Source: Pseudomonas sp. H9 | GTDB taxonomy: Bacteria; Pseudomonadota; Gammaproteobacteria; Pseudomonadales; Pseudomonadaceae | Direction of reading: 5' to 3' | Assembly: GCF_004353925.1 (NCBI RefSeq) | Contig: NZ_SMOK01000022.1 | Span: 62,001-126,000, forward strand | DNA length: 64,000 bases | In this document: positions 8,783 through 17,968 of the stretch, piece by piece | Layout: each line of letters begins with the position of its first letter | Numbering within the stretch: the stretch's first letter is position 1 | Translations under genes and position numbers: made by a program | Notes under the pieces: model-generated | Told to the model about the DNA's origin: nothing | What the model saw: only the letters and a program-made list of their open reading frames with translations | Database searches by the model: none

Positions 8783-10210
8783 CTAGAACTGGAAGTACAG
8801 AAAGGGTGAGAAGGAGTTCGCCGCCAGGCTGCTCAGCGCCAGGGCGAAACCGGCCCACAGCAGCACAGCCTTGAGGCCGCCGACGTGGCGCATGAAGTAG
8901 TGCTCTTTGTTGCCGGCGTAGTAGCGCACGTTGTTGCTGCCGGCCAGGATCAACCAGCACAGGGCCACGACGGCAAACGACATGGCCATCTTCGAGGCGC
9001 CGAGCACATATAGGTCCAGCGAGCCGAAGCCGTTGAGGCCGAACAGTGCCTGGTAGATGTCCAGGCTGTGGCGCAGGTCGTTGGTGAAGAACAGCGGCAT
9101 GCTCAGAATGATCAGCACGAAGGTGCGCAGGTTGCGCCCCAGGTGGTATGGCGTGGTGATCTTGGTCGCCAGGTTGTACTTGCGCTCGATAACCATCCCT
9201 AAACCAAAGAACAGGCCCCAGCAGATGAACGCAAAGCTTGCGCCGTGCCACAGCCCTGACAGCAACATGGTGTAGACCAGCGCCGGCAGTGCCCCGGCCA
9301 CCCGTTTGCGCACCAGCGGCATGTACACGTAGTCACGCAGAAAATGCGCCAGGGTCATGTGCCAGCGCGCCCAGAATTCGGTGATGCTCTGCGAGACGTA
9401 AGGCTGGTTGAAGTTCTCCGGAAAGCGGAAGCCCATCATCAGTGCCAGGCCCAGGGCCATATGGCTGTAGCCGGCAAAGTCGAAGTACAGCTGCAGGGTG
9501 GAAACCACCAGGCCGAACCAGGCATCACTGAGCTGCAGGGTGCCTTCGCTGATGAACAACACGTTGATCGGCGCCAGTTGGTCGGCGATCAGCACCTTCA
9601 TGATGAAGCCGAGCATGAAACGGCAGACCCCCAGGGAAAACAGCTCCAGGGAGTGGGTGCGCTGGCGCAGTTGTGGCGCCAGTTGGCTGTAGCGCAGGAT
9701 CGGCCCGGCCACCAGGTGCGGGAACAGTGCGACGAATGCAGCAAAGTCGATGAAGTTGTTGGTCGGCGTAGCATCTTTGCGGTAGATGTCGACGATGTAG
9801 CTCAGGGCATGGAATACATAGAAGGAGATGCCCAGCGGCAGGAAGATGGTCTCCAGGGTCCAGGTATTGATGCCCAGCGGGGCGAGCAGGGCGGCGAGTA
9901 CTTCGGCGCCGAAGTTGGCGTATTTGAAGTAGCCCAGGGTCGACAGGTTGCCGGCGATACCGATCCACAGCAGGCGCAGCGCCCAGCGTTTGTCACCAGC
10001 GTCCAGGCGCGCCTTGATGCGCAGGCCGAACCAGTAGTTCCAGTAGGTGATCGCCACGAACAGCAGCAAAAAGTCGGGGCGCCACCAGGCATAGAAGATG
10101 TAGCTGGCGGCTACGATCACGGTCGAGCGCCACTGTGGCCGGGCGAGAAAGTACACGGCGAAGAACAGCGGCAGATAGAGGAATAAAAAGACGTTGGAGG
10201 CGAAGATCAT
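8783..10210 (-). CDS. algI: AlgI-like MBOAT acetyl-transfer membrane protein
   Basis: Polytopic inner-membrane protein of 475 residues in the MBOAT family. It opens with the typical MIFASNVFLFLYLPLFFAVY segment and carries the family histidine in SGLWHGASFAF at position 322, the same number as the essential His of P. aeruginosa AlgI. AlgI moves acetyl groups from a cytoplasmic donor across the membrane to AlgJ/AlgX. It is somewhat shorter than P. aeruginosa AlgI (520). It follows algE after 14 bases, the place taken by algG in the standard operon. Confidence 0.92.
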   Translation of the reverse strand: MIFASNVFLFLYLPLFFAVYFLARPQWRSTVIVAASYIFYAWWRPDFLLLFVAITYWNYWFGLRIKARLDAGDKRWALRLLWIGIAGNLSTLGYFKYANFGAEVLAALLAPLGINTWTLETIFLPLGISFYVFHALSYIVDIYRKDATPTNNFIDFAAFVALFPHLVAGPILRYSQLAPQLRQRTHSLELFSLGVCRFMLGFIMKVLIADQLAPINVLFISEGTLQLSDAWFGLVVSTLQLYFDFAGYSHMALGLALMMGFRFPENFNQPYVSQSITEFWARWHMTLAHFLRDYVYMPLVRKRVAGALPALVYTMLLSGLWHGASFAFICWGLFFGLGMVIERKYNLATKITTPYHLGRNLRTFVLIILSMPLFFTNDLRHSLDIYQALFGLNGFGSLDLYVLGASKMAMSFAVVALCWLILAGSNNVRYYAGNKEHYFMRHVGGLKAVLLWAGFALALSSLAANSFSPFLYFQF

Positions 10211-10224
10211 CGAAGGGTCCGTCC

Positions 10225-11682
10225 TTAGTAGCTGATCACGACGCCGACACTCAGCTGGTAGTCATCGCCACTGTCCAGGGCGTTGCCAGCATTGAGGTAG
10301 CTGGCGCTGACCAGGGCGTTGACGTCCAGGTGCTTGCCGTCGATGGCCACCGGAAACATCTTCCAGTAGTAATTGAGGTCGTACATTTGCCCGACCTGCT
10401 TGCTGCCGCTGCCGTTACCTTGGGCGATGGCGCGGTTGCGTTCGCTGCGCTGGTCACCGTCGATACGCACCGGCAAGGTGCCGTCGGCGTCGCGCAGCTT
10501 CAGGTCGGTCACACGCAAATCCAAGGCGCTGCGCGGGGTCGGGTTGGTTTCCAGGCTGATGCCGTAATAGCTGAGGTTGCGCAGGTCAAGGCTGACGAAG
10601 TTGCTGGTCAGACGCGTGCTGTAACTACCCTGACGGGTAATGCGGTCGGACTGGATGGCGTTCAGACGAAAACCATCGTTGTCGTTGCTCGGCTTGTCGG
10701 TCAGGCCGCCGCGTAGGGCAAGGCGTGGGGTCCAGGGCAGGTCGTGAAAGCGCTTGCCGATCTCGCCCAGGGCCGCCCAGCCGCTGGCATGGTTGCCGGT
10801 GCTGGTCACGCCATTGCCGTCGGTGTTGTCGACCTTGCCGTCGAGGCCGGCCAGCTCCAGGTGGTAGTCGCTGAACAGCGGGCTCACTTGCAGGTCGTCG
10901 GCCTTGAAGAACAAACCGTAGCGCATGCCTTTGAAGTCGTAGCGGTCTTGCGGGTCGTGGCCGCTGTGATCGTTCTCGTGCATCAGGCGCACGCCGGCCC
11001 AGTTGCGCTCACTCCAGCGGTAGGCATATTCACCCATCAGGTAGGTAGTGCGCTCTTCGCTGTCGGCCAGGCTGTTGACGTCGCTGTTGTAGTTGTAGAA
11101 CTTCTGCCCCACGGCAAAAAAGCCACGAGAAAAAGTGTCGTTGTAGTTGAAACGCAGCGACTCCAGGCTGTCGTCCCACCAGATGCCGTAGTCATCAAAG
11201 TAACGTTGGCGGCCCGCCGACAGCGAGAAACGCGGGTCATCGCCGAGCAGGTTGCGTTTCACATACAACTCACGCAGTTCGGCATACCAGCCTTCGGGCT
11301 GTTCGCGGTCGAAGCTGTTGCTGTTTTCGTTCTGGGCGCTGATCGACTCGCTGGAGTCGTAGTTCAGCCACAGGCGGCCATAGACCATCCATTTGGCCCA
11401 GCGTTTTTCCGGCGAGTACCAGGCAAACGAGGGTTCGTACCGCAGGCTGTAGAACATCTCGCGGCTGCGGCCGACTTCGGAGTTTTCCGGGCCATAGCCG
11501 GTCTGCACGGTGAGCTTGTTGAAAAACTCCGAGGTGATTACGGGTGCACTGCCATCACTGGGCGCCACCCGTACCGGTTCGTTGCTGTCGGCTTCGGGGC
11601 CGGTGATTTCTTCTGCGGCTATGGCCGAATACAGCGGTGTCAGGGCCAGCAGGGCGCCGAACAGGGGGGGATGCACTTTCAC
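10225..11682 (-). CDS. algE: AlgE-like outer-membrane polysaccharide export porin
   Basis: Outer-membrane beta-barrel of 485 residues (P. aeruginosa AlgE is about 490). It has a signal peptide (ending AIAAEE), alternating amphipathic strands rich in Tyr, Trp and Arg, and ends in an aromatic residue (GVVISY) as expected for BAM substrates. AlgE is the anion-selective secretion channel for alginate. The start overlaps the algK-like stop by four bases, consistent with AlgK/AlgE acting as a pair. Confidence 0.9.
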   Translation of the reverse strand: MKVHPPLFGALLALTPLYSAIAAEEITGPEADSNEPVRVAPSDGSAPVITSEFFNKLTVQTGYGPENSEVGRSREMFYSLRYEPSFAWYSPEKRWAKWMVYGRLWLNYDSSESISAQNENSNSFDREQPEGWYAELRELYVKRNLLGDDPRFSLSAGRQRYFDDYGIWWDDSLESLRFNYNDTFSRGFFAVGQKFYNYNSDVNSLADSEERTTYLMGEYAYRWSERNWAGVRLMHENDHSGHDPQDRYDFKGMRYGLFFKADDLQVSPLFSDYHLELAGLDGKVDNTDGNGVTSTGNHASGWAALGEIGKRFHDLPWTPRLALRGGLTDKPSNDNDGFRLNAIQSDRITRQGSYSTRLTSNFVSLDLRNLSYYGISLETNPTPRSALDLRVTDLKLRDADGTLPVRIDGDQRSERNRAIAQGNGSGSKQVGQMYDLNYYWKMFPVAIDGKHLDVNALVSASYLNAGNALDSGDDYQLSVGVVISY

Positions 11683-13130
11683 AGGGTTGCCTCCTTCAAC
11701 AGATCGGCGCGGGCTGCCAGGGCGCGCTCGATGTCATCCTTTTTAAGCGTCCTTTCCAGGCGCTTGATCAAGTTGCGTGCACCGTTCTCGCCGAGTGCCA
11801 GGGCCACCTGGGCATAGGTGTAGGCTTTGACCGGGTCGTTACAGATGGCCCGACCGTAGGCGTGCAGGGTGGCCATGCGGTACCAGGCGGTGGTGGATCC
11901 AGCGCGGGCCTGGGCCTGGAAGATTTCCAGGGCTTTGTCCTGGTCCGGCTCGTCCTCAACCCCTTTGCTGTAGTACTCGGCCAGCAGCAACTCGGCGTCG
12001 GGGTAGTGACTGGCAATCAACTCATCGATCAGCGTGCGGGCTTTCTGCGGGTCCAGGGTCAGCCAGTTGTTGACCATGTAGAACGAGGCCTGCAGCGCCT
12101 TGGCACGGGTCGCTTCGCGGGCGCGGACCTGATCGATCAGGGCCTGGGTTTCTTCGGCGTTATGCTCGGTGGGGTTGGAAATCATGAAGTTGGCCTTGGA
12201 CACCATGGCCGGTACAAATCCACGCTCTACCGCACTTTCACGCCAGCGCTGGGCCTCGGCGCGGGCAGCGTCGAGGGCCTCGGTCCGGGCTTTTTCAGCT
12301 GCCAGTTGCGCGGCGTCGGGCGGCACCTGGGCGATGCCCATGGCACTGCTCTGACGCTGGTAACGGTCGGCTTCAAGTTCGGCGCGCTGTACGCTGTTGA
12401 TGCTGTCGAGCATCGCGCCGATACGGTGCACGATGTCGACGGCCAACGCCGGGCGCTCGGCCTCCAGCGTGCGGGCAAAGGCTGGGAAGGCGCGGTCTTG
12501 GTCGTCGCCGAGGAAGCGGTAGTAGCGATCGATGGCGCGCACATCCACGCGCGCCGCCTGCTGGTACCAGTGCGCTGCCGTCTGCCGGTCGCCCTGACGT
12601 TCGGCCAGCACTGCGCGGTACAACTCGGGGCGGCAATTGAGCAAACACGACTGCTGGTACAGCGCCAGCAACTGCGCGGCCTGATCGTTGGGCACCAACT
12701 GCGGGTAGACCAGAAACACTTCAAGCGTGGTGCTGGCGTTCCGCGGGTCGAGGGTGGCCGGGTAGCGCGTCAGGGCCTGGGCGACCCAGTCGCGCTGACC
12801 AGGTTGCAGGCTTGGGGTACGGTCGAGCAGGCGCGCCAACGACGCCAGTGCCGGAACCTGCCCGCGGCCATCGGCGAACGCCTCTTTATATAAGGCAATC
12901 ACTTCTTGGCGGCTGGCACCGTCAGTGTTGGCCAGCACATCACCAAGCAACAGCTTGGAGGCCAGGTCGCCACGTTCGGACAACAGGCGCAAGTCACCAC
13001 TGACATTGGCACTGGGGTCTTTGTACAGCGCATAGCGGATCTGCTCCAGGCTTTGCCCGGCCGAGACTGCGCTGGCGCAGGCCAGGCTCAGGCCTGCCAG
13101 CAGCAGGCGGGAGGGCATCTTCGCGTTCAT
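11679..13130 (-). CDS. algK: AlgK-like TPR/Sel1-repeat periplasmic scaffold
   Basis: A 483-residue protein built of helical repeats of the TPR/Sel1 type (for example AAHWYQQAARVD and LLLAEYYSKG), matching AlgK, which localises AlgE and joins it to the periplasmic complex. P. aeruginosa AlgK is a lipoprotein. Here the N-terminus reads LLLAGLSLACASAVSA: the only Cys has Ser at -3, which does not fit a lipobox, and AVSA looks like a signal peptidase I site. The start is the ATG at 13130, with AGGAAGG 7 bases upstream; a TTG two codons earlier is less likely. Confidence 0.86.
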   Translation of the reverse strand: MNAKMPSRLLLAGLSLACASAVSAGQSLEQIRYALYKDPSANVSGDLRLLSERGDLASKLLLGDVLANTDGASRQEVIALYKEAFADGRGQVPALASLARLLDRTPSLQPGQRDWVAQALTRYPATLDPRNASTTLEVFLVYPQLVPNDQAAQLLALYQQSCLLNCRPELYRAVLAERQGDRQTAAHWYQQAARVDVRAIDRYYRFLGDDQDRAFPAFARTLEAERPALAVDIVHRIGAMLDSINSVQRAELEADRYQRQSSAMGIAQVPPDAAQLAAEKARTEALDAARAEAQRWRESAVERGFVPAMVSKANFMISNPTEHNAEETQALIDQVRAREATRAKALQASFYMVNNWLTLDPQKARTLIDELIASHYPDAELLLAEYYSKGVEDEPDQDKALEIFQAQARAGSTTAWYRMATLHAYGRAICNDPVKAYTYAQVALALGENGARNLIKRLERTLKKDDIERALAARADLLKEATL

Positions 13131-13150
13131 CGCCAATCCTTCCTTTGCGC

Positions 13151-14314
13151 TCAGCGTGAGGCCATGAACGGCAAGCCGAGGAACAGGTCAACTGCCACGG
13201 GCTTCTGGTAGGCCTGGCGCGGCAGCGGGGTATCCGGGGCGATGGTCAGGGCTAGGTTCTTGTTGGCTTCATCGACACGCGAGTCCACCACCTTGCCGCT
13301 GAAGTGCTCATCGAAGCCGAAGACTTTCAAGTCCACCGAGGTCACGCGGGAGATATCGGCCAACTTGTCGAAGGGCACGTTAGCGGTGACGAACAGGCCT
13401 TCGTCGCGAGGCAGCAGGTGCATCAGCGGTGCTTGTTTGTAGCCGTAGCCGTCCAGCGGTTTGCCAGGGAAATACACCTCGCAGTCGCATGGGCTGTTGA
13501 TCACCGTTTCAATGGTGGCGCGTCCGAGCAAGGTCTGCAGGTCACCCGGCGCCAGGTCGGCCAAAGCCTTCATGTCGGCAGGGCTGGTGAAGCTGGTGGC
13601 CAGTTGCGTGGAGATATTGGCCAGAGGCTGGCCGGCTTTCACCTCAGTCTGCCCAGGCTGCAGCAGAAATTTCACGTAGCCGTTGTCCGGCATGCTGATC
13701 ACCTGGGCGTTGGCCGAGACCTGAGCCTGTACCGCCGGAATGCGGAAGAACAACTGGTAGCTCTTGTAGGCAACGAAGCCCAGGGCGGCGAGGCCGGCAG
13801 CGGTATACAGCAAGGTGCCGGTCACTGCTTTGAGGCGGTCTGCGCTGCTGCGCGCACTGGCGTGCTGTTGCTTGCGTTCCTTGATGTAGTTTTCCCGCTG
13901 CATCACATTGAACAGGCCATTGATGTCGGCTATCTCACCCGACAGATAGGCACTGATGATGTAGCGCAGGATGTCGCGCTTCTGTGCGTCGAGGTCAACG
14001 AACTGGGCGCCGACTTCCTCACCCCGTTGAGAGACGATACGCACCTTGCTGTCCAGGCTCAGGTCAACCTGATTCAGGCGCAGGCGGATCGAAGCGTTGT
14101 ACAGGCTGCCGGTGGTCAGTGGTTTGTCGTGACGCAAGCCGATACCGCCCAGGGAAATGTCCTGCAAGCTGGTTTCGATGTTTGGCTGGCCGGCGGCGCT
14201 CAGGGTGACGCGGGCATTGATGCGGGTGCGCACGTACTGGCGTTCGTCGATCGCTTCATGTACCACATTGGCGGCAGTTTTTGCAGAAACGGTAGGTGTA
14301 CTTGAGCTACTCAT
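13151..14314 (-). CDS. alg44: Alg44-like c-di-GMP receptor and polymerase partner
   Basis: A 387-residue inner-membrane protein. The N-terminal PilZ domain keeps both c-di-GMP motifs: RQYVR (25-29) and DISLGG (52-57). A single membrane helix (about 166-184, TLLYTAAGLAALGFVAY) leads to a periplasmic HlyD-like domain. In P. aeruginosa Alg44 activates Alg8 when c-di-GMP is bound, so this polymer should also be made in response to c-di-GMP. It sits 15 bases after the alg8-like gene. Confidence 0.92.
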   Translation of the reverse strand: MSSSSTPTVSAKTAANVVHEAIDERQYVRTRINARVTLSAAGQPNIETSLQDISLGGIGLRHDKPLTTGSLYNASIRLRLNQVDLSLDSKVRIVSQRGEEVGAQFVDLDAQKRDILRYIISAYLSGEIADINGLFNVMQRENYIKERKQQHASARSSADRLKAVTGTLLYTAAGLAALGFVAYKSYQLFFRIPAVQAQVSANAQVISMPDNGYVKFLLQPGQTEVKAGQPLANISTQLATSFTSPADMKALADLAPGDLQTLLGRATIETVINSPCDCEVYFPGKPLDGYGYKQAPLMHLLPRDEGLFVTANVPFDKLADISRVTSVDLKVFGFDEHFSGKVVDSRVDEANKNLALTIAPDTPLPRQAYQKPVAVDLFLGLPFMASR

Positions 14315-14329
14315 GGCAGGCGCCTTTCC

Positions 14330-15853
14330 TTAACGTTGCGTGAGTTCGAGAAGAACCGAGATGACCCCGAAGAAGATGGCTATCGATGAAAACAGCATCG
14401 CCTTCGAGGACCAGCGGTTCAGGGCGGCATCGAAGTCGACGCTACCGTTGCTTAACGTGGTTTTCTGTCGGGTCCAGCGCTGTTGGTCCATGTGGAACAG
14501 CGCATAGATTTTCATCACCGAGCCAACAATCTGGTTGTAATAAAGAACGAAGGGGTACACCGGGCTCACCGGGTGGCCTGCGAACAGGAACAGCACGGTG
14601 ACGATGCTGCGCGACAGCAGCACCCAGAACAGGTACACCAGCAGGTACTGAATGCCGAACACCAGGCCTGCGACCACCGAGGCGGTCAGGCCCATCAGGC
14701 AGGTCCACATCGACACCCGCTGATCGAGCAGCACATACAGGGTGAACAGGCCCAGGCGAGCGCGGCCGAGCAGGGCCGTGGCGCGAAAGTTCTGGCGCAG
14801 CGAGTTGCCGTACCAGCGGAACATCAGTTGTCGGGTGGCGCGCCAGAAGCTGTTATCTGGTGGATGCTCGACGGTCAGGGTATTGCTGTCGGGTACATAG
14901 AAAGTGTCCCAGCCGGCGCGCATCAGGCTCAGCCACGACGACTTGTCGTCACCGGTGAGAAACTGGAAACGACCCAGGCGCCAGTGCTCAAGAAAGTCGG
15001 CTTCCACATCACGGATGAAATCCGGATCGGTCATGACGCTGGCACGGAAGAACGACAGACGCCCGGTCAGGGTCAATACACGATGCGACAGGGCCATCGA
15101 GCACATGTTGATGTGCCGCTGCACGAAACGCATCGAGTGCCATTGGCGCATCAGGTTGCTGCCTTCGACCTCGCAGAACTCGTTGGTGGTCAGGCCACCG
15201 ACCTTGGGCAGGTAGGCAAACAACTTGACCGCGCGCTCGACGCAGCCGGGCAGCATCATGGTGTCGCCATCGACCACGCCGACCACCGAGTTTTCCAGCG
15301 GCATCTGCCGTGACAGGGCGCGGAAGGCATGGGCCAGGCCATCACGCTTACCAGTGCCGCGGGCACGGACGATAACCAGCTTGATGTCGTCGCGGTCTCT
15401 GACTTCGTTGCGCATGATCTGCTTGATGAACTGCTCGTCGCCCTTTTCAACGATCGAGGCAATCACCGTGCACGGCACGTTCAGCCGTTGCACTTCCTGG
15501 AATACCGATTGGTAGACCTTGAAGGTGGTATGGGTGGGAATACGAAAGCTGGTGACCACCATGAACATGTGCGCGGGCAGCGCCGCGTCGCCCATGCGTT
15601 CAACCGCCTTGCGCATGCGCGGGAACTTCCAGTGCAAAAAGTACATGCCGCGCACAAAGTGAACGATGGCATTGCCATAGCGCCACATCCCCAGGGTACC
15701 GATGATGAAGATGAAGCTGTGGTGGCTGGGGTCCAGATACGCCGGGGCGATCATCTCCGAGGCCAGGGCGATCAGGCCGAACAGGCAGGCCCAGGCGCAG
15801 AAGCTCGCGGCTGCCCGGCGTGCGCCGGAAGGCGGTTGTTGCTGTCGTTCCAT
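14330..15853 (-). CDS. alg8: Alg8-like family 2 glycosyltransferase, polyuronate synthase
   Basis: Catalytic subunit of the polymerase, 507 residues. Membrane helices flank a cytoplasmic GT2 domain with GVVDGDTMM (nucleotide-sugar binding), GLTTNEFCEVEG, a LTGDDKSSW block and a FRWYGNSLRQN segment that corresponds to the Q/RXXRW region. These blocks match P. aeruginosa Alg8 closely, while the N-terminus and many surface stretches differ clearly, so I read it as a paralogue and not the housekeeping alginate enzyme. Substrate is expected to be GDP-mannuronate made by the algD product. A 153-base gap separates it from algD, with no gene in it. Confidence 0.9.
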   Translation of the reverse strand: MERQQQPPSGARRAAASFCAWACLFGLIALASEMIAPAYLDPSHHSFIFIIGTLGMWRYGNAIVHFVRGMYFLHWKFPRMRKAVERMGDAALPAHMFMVVTSFRIPTHTTFKVYQSVFQEVQRLNVPCTVIASIVEKGDEQFIKQIMRNEVRDRDDIKLVIVRARGTGKRDGLAHAFRALSRQMPLENSVVGVVDGDTMMLPGCVERAVKLFAYLPKVGGLTTNEFCEVEGSNLMRQWHSMRFVQRHINMCSMALSHRVLTLTGRLSFFRASVMTDPDFIRDVEADFLEHWRLGRFQFLTGDDKSSWLSLMRAGWDTFYVPDSNTLTVEHPPDNSFWRATRQLMFRWYGNSLRQNFRATALLGRARLGLFTLYVLLDQRVSMWTCLMGLTASVVAGLVFGIQYLLVYLFWVLLSRSIVTVLFLFAGHPVSPVYPFVLYYNQIVGSVMKIYALFHMDQQRWTRQKTTLSNGSVDFDAALNRWSSKAMLFSSIAIFFGVISVLLELTQR

Positions 15854-16006
15854 CTAACCGTTGCTCCGTTGTACAGGCGCTGCAGCCTGAGCGAAACGCG
15901 CACTTACCGGGCCCGGCCGCGGGGCGGCAGGCAAAGGCAGGTGTTCAGTTCACTCAGGCGCAGGCGTGGATGCTGCTGACCGGGTGCTCGCGACGGAGCG
16001 TGGGTG

Positions 16007-17314
16007 TTACCAGCAGATACCCTGTTGGTTGCGGTTGCTGCCGTGGGGCATGAAGCCAACCAGGTCGATCACCTGTTTACCCTCGGTAACATCCAGCGCC
16101 TGGGCAAAGCGTTCGTCGTTGTTGCCCAGCACGATCACATCGGCGCCATTGATCACTTGGCTGAGGTCGTTGCACAGCAGCGACGACACGTGCGGAATCT
16201 TCGATTCGATGTAGTCACGGTTGGCGCCAAACACCCGGGCGTACTCAACGTTGGCGTCGTAGATGCTCAACTCGTAGCCCTTGCCGATGAGCATTTCTGC
16301 CAGCTCCACCAGCGGGCTTTCACGTAGGTCATCGGTGCCGGACTTGAAGCTCAGGCCGAGCAGGCCGATACGGCGCTTGTCCTGGCGGGCGATGAGGTCG
16401 AAGGCATTGCGCACCTGATTGCGGTTGCTGTCCATGATCGACGCCAGCAGCGGGTGCTCGACGTCCAGTTGACCGGCGCGGTAGGTGAGGGCACGGACGT
16501 CCTTGGGCAGGCAGGAGCCGCCGAAGGCGAAGCCCGGGCGCAGGTAGTAACGCGACAGGTTGAGCTTGTAGTCCTGGCAGACCACGTCCATCACTTCGCG
16601 GCCATCGACGCCTGAAGCCTTGGCAATGTTGCCGATCTCATTGGCAAAGCTGACCTTGGTGGCGTGCCAGACGTTGCAGGTGTACTTGATCATTTCGGCG
16701 ACTTCGACCGACTTGCGGATCACCGGGGCATCCAGGCCCTTGTACAGCGATTCGAGCAGGTCACCGGAATGTTGATCCAGTTCACCGATCACGGTCATGG
16801 CGGGGAAGTCGTAATCCTGGATCGCCGTGCTTTCACGCAGGAACTCTGGGTTTACAGCAACCCCGAAGTCGATCCCGGCACGTTTGCCCGAGGCCTTCTC
16901 CAGCAGCGGGATAACCACATTCTTGGCCGTGCCCGGCAGCACAGTGCTGCGTACTACGATGGTGTGGCGGCTGGCTTTGTCGCGCAGGGCCATACCGATC
17001 TCGCGGCATACCGCTTCCATGTAAACCAGGTCCAGGTCGCCGTTTTTCTTGCTGGGCGTGCCGACGCACAGTAGTGACAGTTCAGTTGCCAGCACGGCGG
17101 CCTGAACATCGGTGGTGCCGCGCAGGCGGCCGTGGTTCACGCCGTTGAGCAGCAGTTGCTCAAGCCCTGGCTCGACAATCGGCGACTTACCCTGGTTGAT
17201 CATGTCGACCTTGTCCTGCGAGATGTCGACCCCCAGTACCTGATGGCCGCGGGCGGACAAACAGCCCGCACACACAGCACCCACATAACCCAGTCCAAAA
17301 ATACTGATATTCAT
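16007..17314 (-). CDS. algD: GDP-mannose 6-dehydrogenase
   Basis: First gene of the operon. The 435-residue cytoplasmic enzyme oxidises GDP-mannose to GDP-mannuronate with NAD. It shows the Rossmann motif GLGYVGAVCAG, CVGTPSKKNGDLDL, the central VEVAEMIKYTCNVWHA helix and the catalytic cysteine in GFAFGGSCLPKDVRAL, and ends in GICW as P. aeruginosa AlgD does. It is the most conserved member of the set. AGAGGGA precedes the ATG. No algA (GDP-mannose supply) is present in the cluster, so GDP-mannose must come from genes elsewhere. Confidence 0.96.
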   Translation of the reverse strand: MNISIFGLGYVGAVCAGCLSARGHQVLGVDISQDKVDMINQGKSPIVEPGLEQLLLNGVNHGRLRGTTDVQAAVLATELSLLCVGTPSKKNGDLDLVYMEAVCREIGMALRDKASRHTIVVRSTVLPGTAKNVVIPLLEKASGKRAGIDFGVAVNPEFLRESTAIQDYDFPAMTVIGELDQHSGDLLESLYKGLDAPVIRKSVEVAEMIKYTCNVWHATKVSFANEIGNIAKASGVDGREVMDVVCQDYKLNLSRYYLRPGFAFGGSCLPKDVRALTYRAGQLDVEHPLLASIMDSNRNQVRNAFDLIARQDKRRIGLLGLSFKSGTDDLRESPLVELAEMLIGKGYELSIYDANVEYARVFGANRDYIESKIPHVSSLLCNDLSQVINGADVIVLGNNDERFAQALDVTEGKQVIDLVGFMPHGSNRNQQGICW

Positions 17315-17968
17315 AGTTCCCTCTGCCGAGATCAGTGTTGTTGCAGTACTGATTCGGTTACTCAGTTAATCGGTGAAGTCGACTTGGCAAGCACGCATTA
17401 ACACATCGCGCTTAGAACAGGCGATGGCCGTGTTGTTCGTTGTCTTATTTCTATCCTAAGGGGTGGTTTTTTAGTTATGCAAGCAATCTGTTCTATGTAA
17501 TTTGAATTTATTCAGTATTTTATCGTTAAGTTTAAAAAACACTTAAAAATCAATAAGTTAAAGTTGTCAATAAGTTGTGTGTCAAAAAATAGTCTGACTC
17601 TTCATGTCAAAGTAAAGGCGTCAAAAAAACGTATTCCCGTTGTTTTTGACGATCTTTTGGCTGTTTTTCCGCCGGTTTTTTCCCGGTTTAAAACTTTAAT
17701 TGACGGGGTAAAGTTGTCGGCGCAGGTGGCAGTTAAATGCTGTTTTCTGAGATTAAAGTTTCGGGAATTTGGAGCGGAAAGTTGCCTGCGTGGCATTTGG
17801 CTAGTAGCGATGTCAATGTGCGATGATGGCCCTGTACAGACAAGCACAGACAGGAAGTGCATCTGTTGACTTGTGCAGTGCTGGCGTTCCTGTGCATAGT
17901 GCTGCCTGAGCGGCCTGGCCCGCAGGTTTGCGCGGGTGGCCAGCATGGATGATGTACAAGGAAATTGA
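17315..17968. promoter_or_regulatory. AT-rich control region upstream of the alginate-like operon and the XRE gene
   Basis: About 650 bases without a credible gene, much richer in A+T than its surroundings (especially 17440-17760). It holds a 10-bp direct repeat TCAATAAGTT (17550-17559 and 17567-17576, period 17), four GTCAA elements (17566, 17581, 17606, 17620) and several TAAAGTT motifs, including the inverted pair AACTTTA-N10-TAAAGTT around 17692-17715. GTCAATAAGTTGTG (17566-17579) matches 11 of 14 bases of the FleQ box GTCAATAAATTGAC as I recall it. GGCCATCGCC on the minus strand (17420-17429) loosely resembles an AmrZ site. No AlgU-type promoter was found by eye. Confidence 0.55.

Noticed and set aside
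17315..17500. An AlgU (sigma-22) promoter for the alginate-like operon
   Set aside because: I looked on the minus strand for GAACTT-N16/17-TCTGA and found no acceptable match, so no AlgU promoter is claimed.
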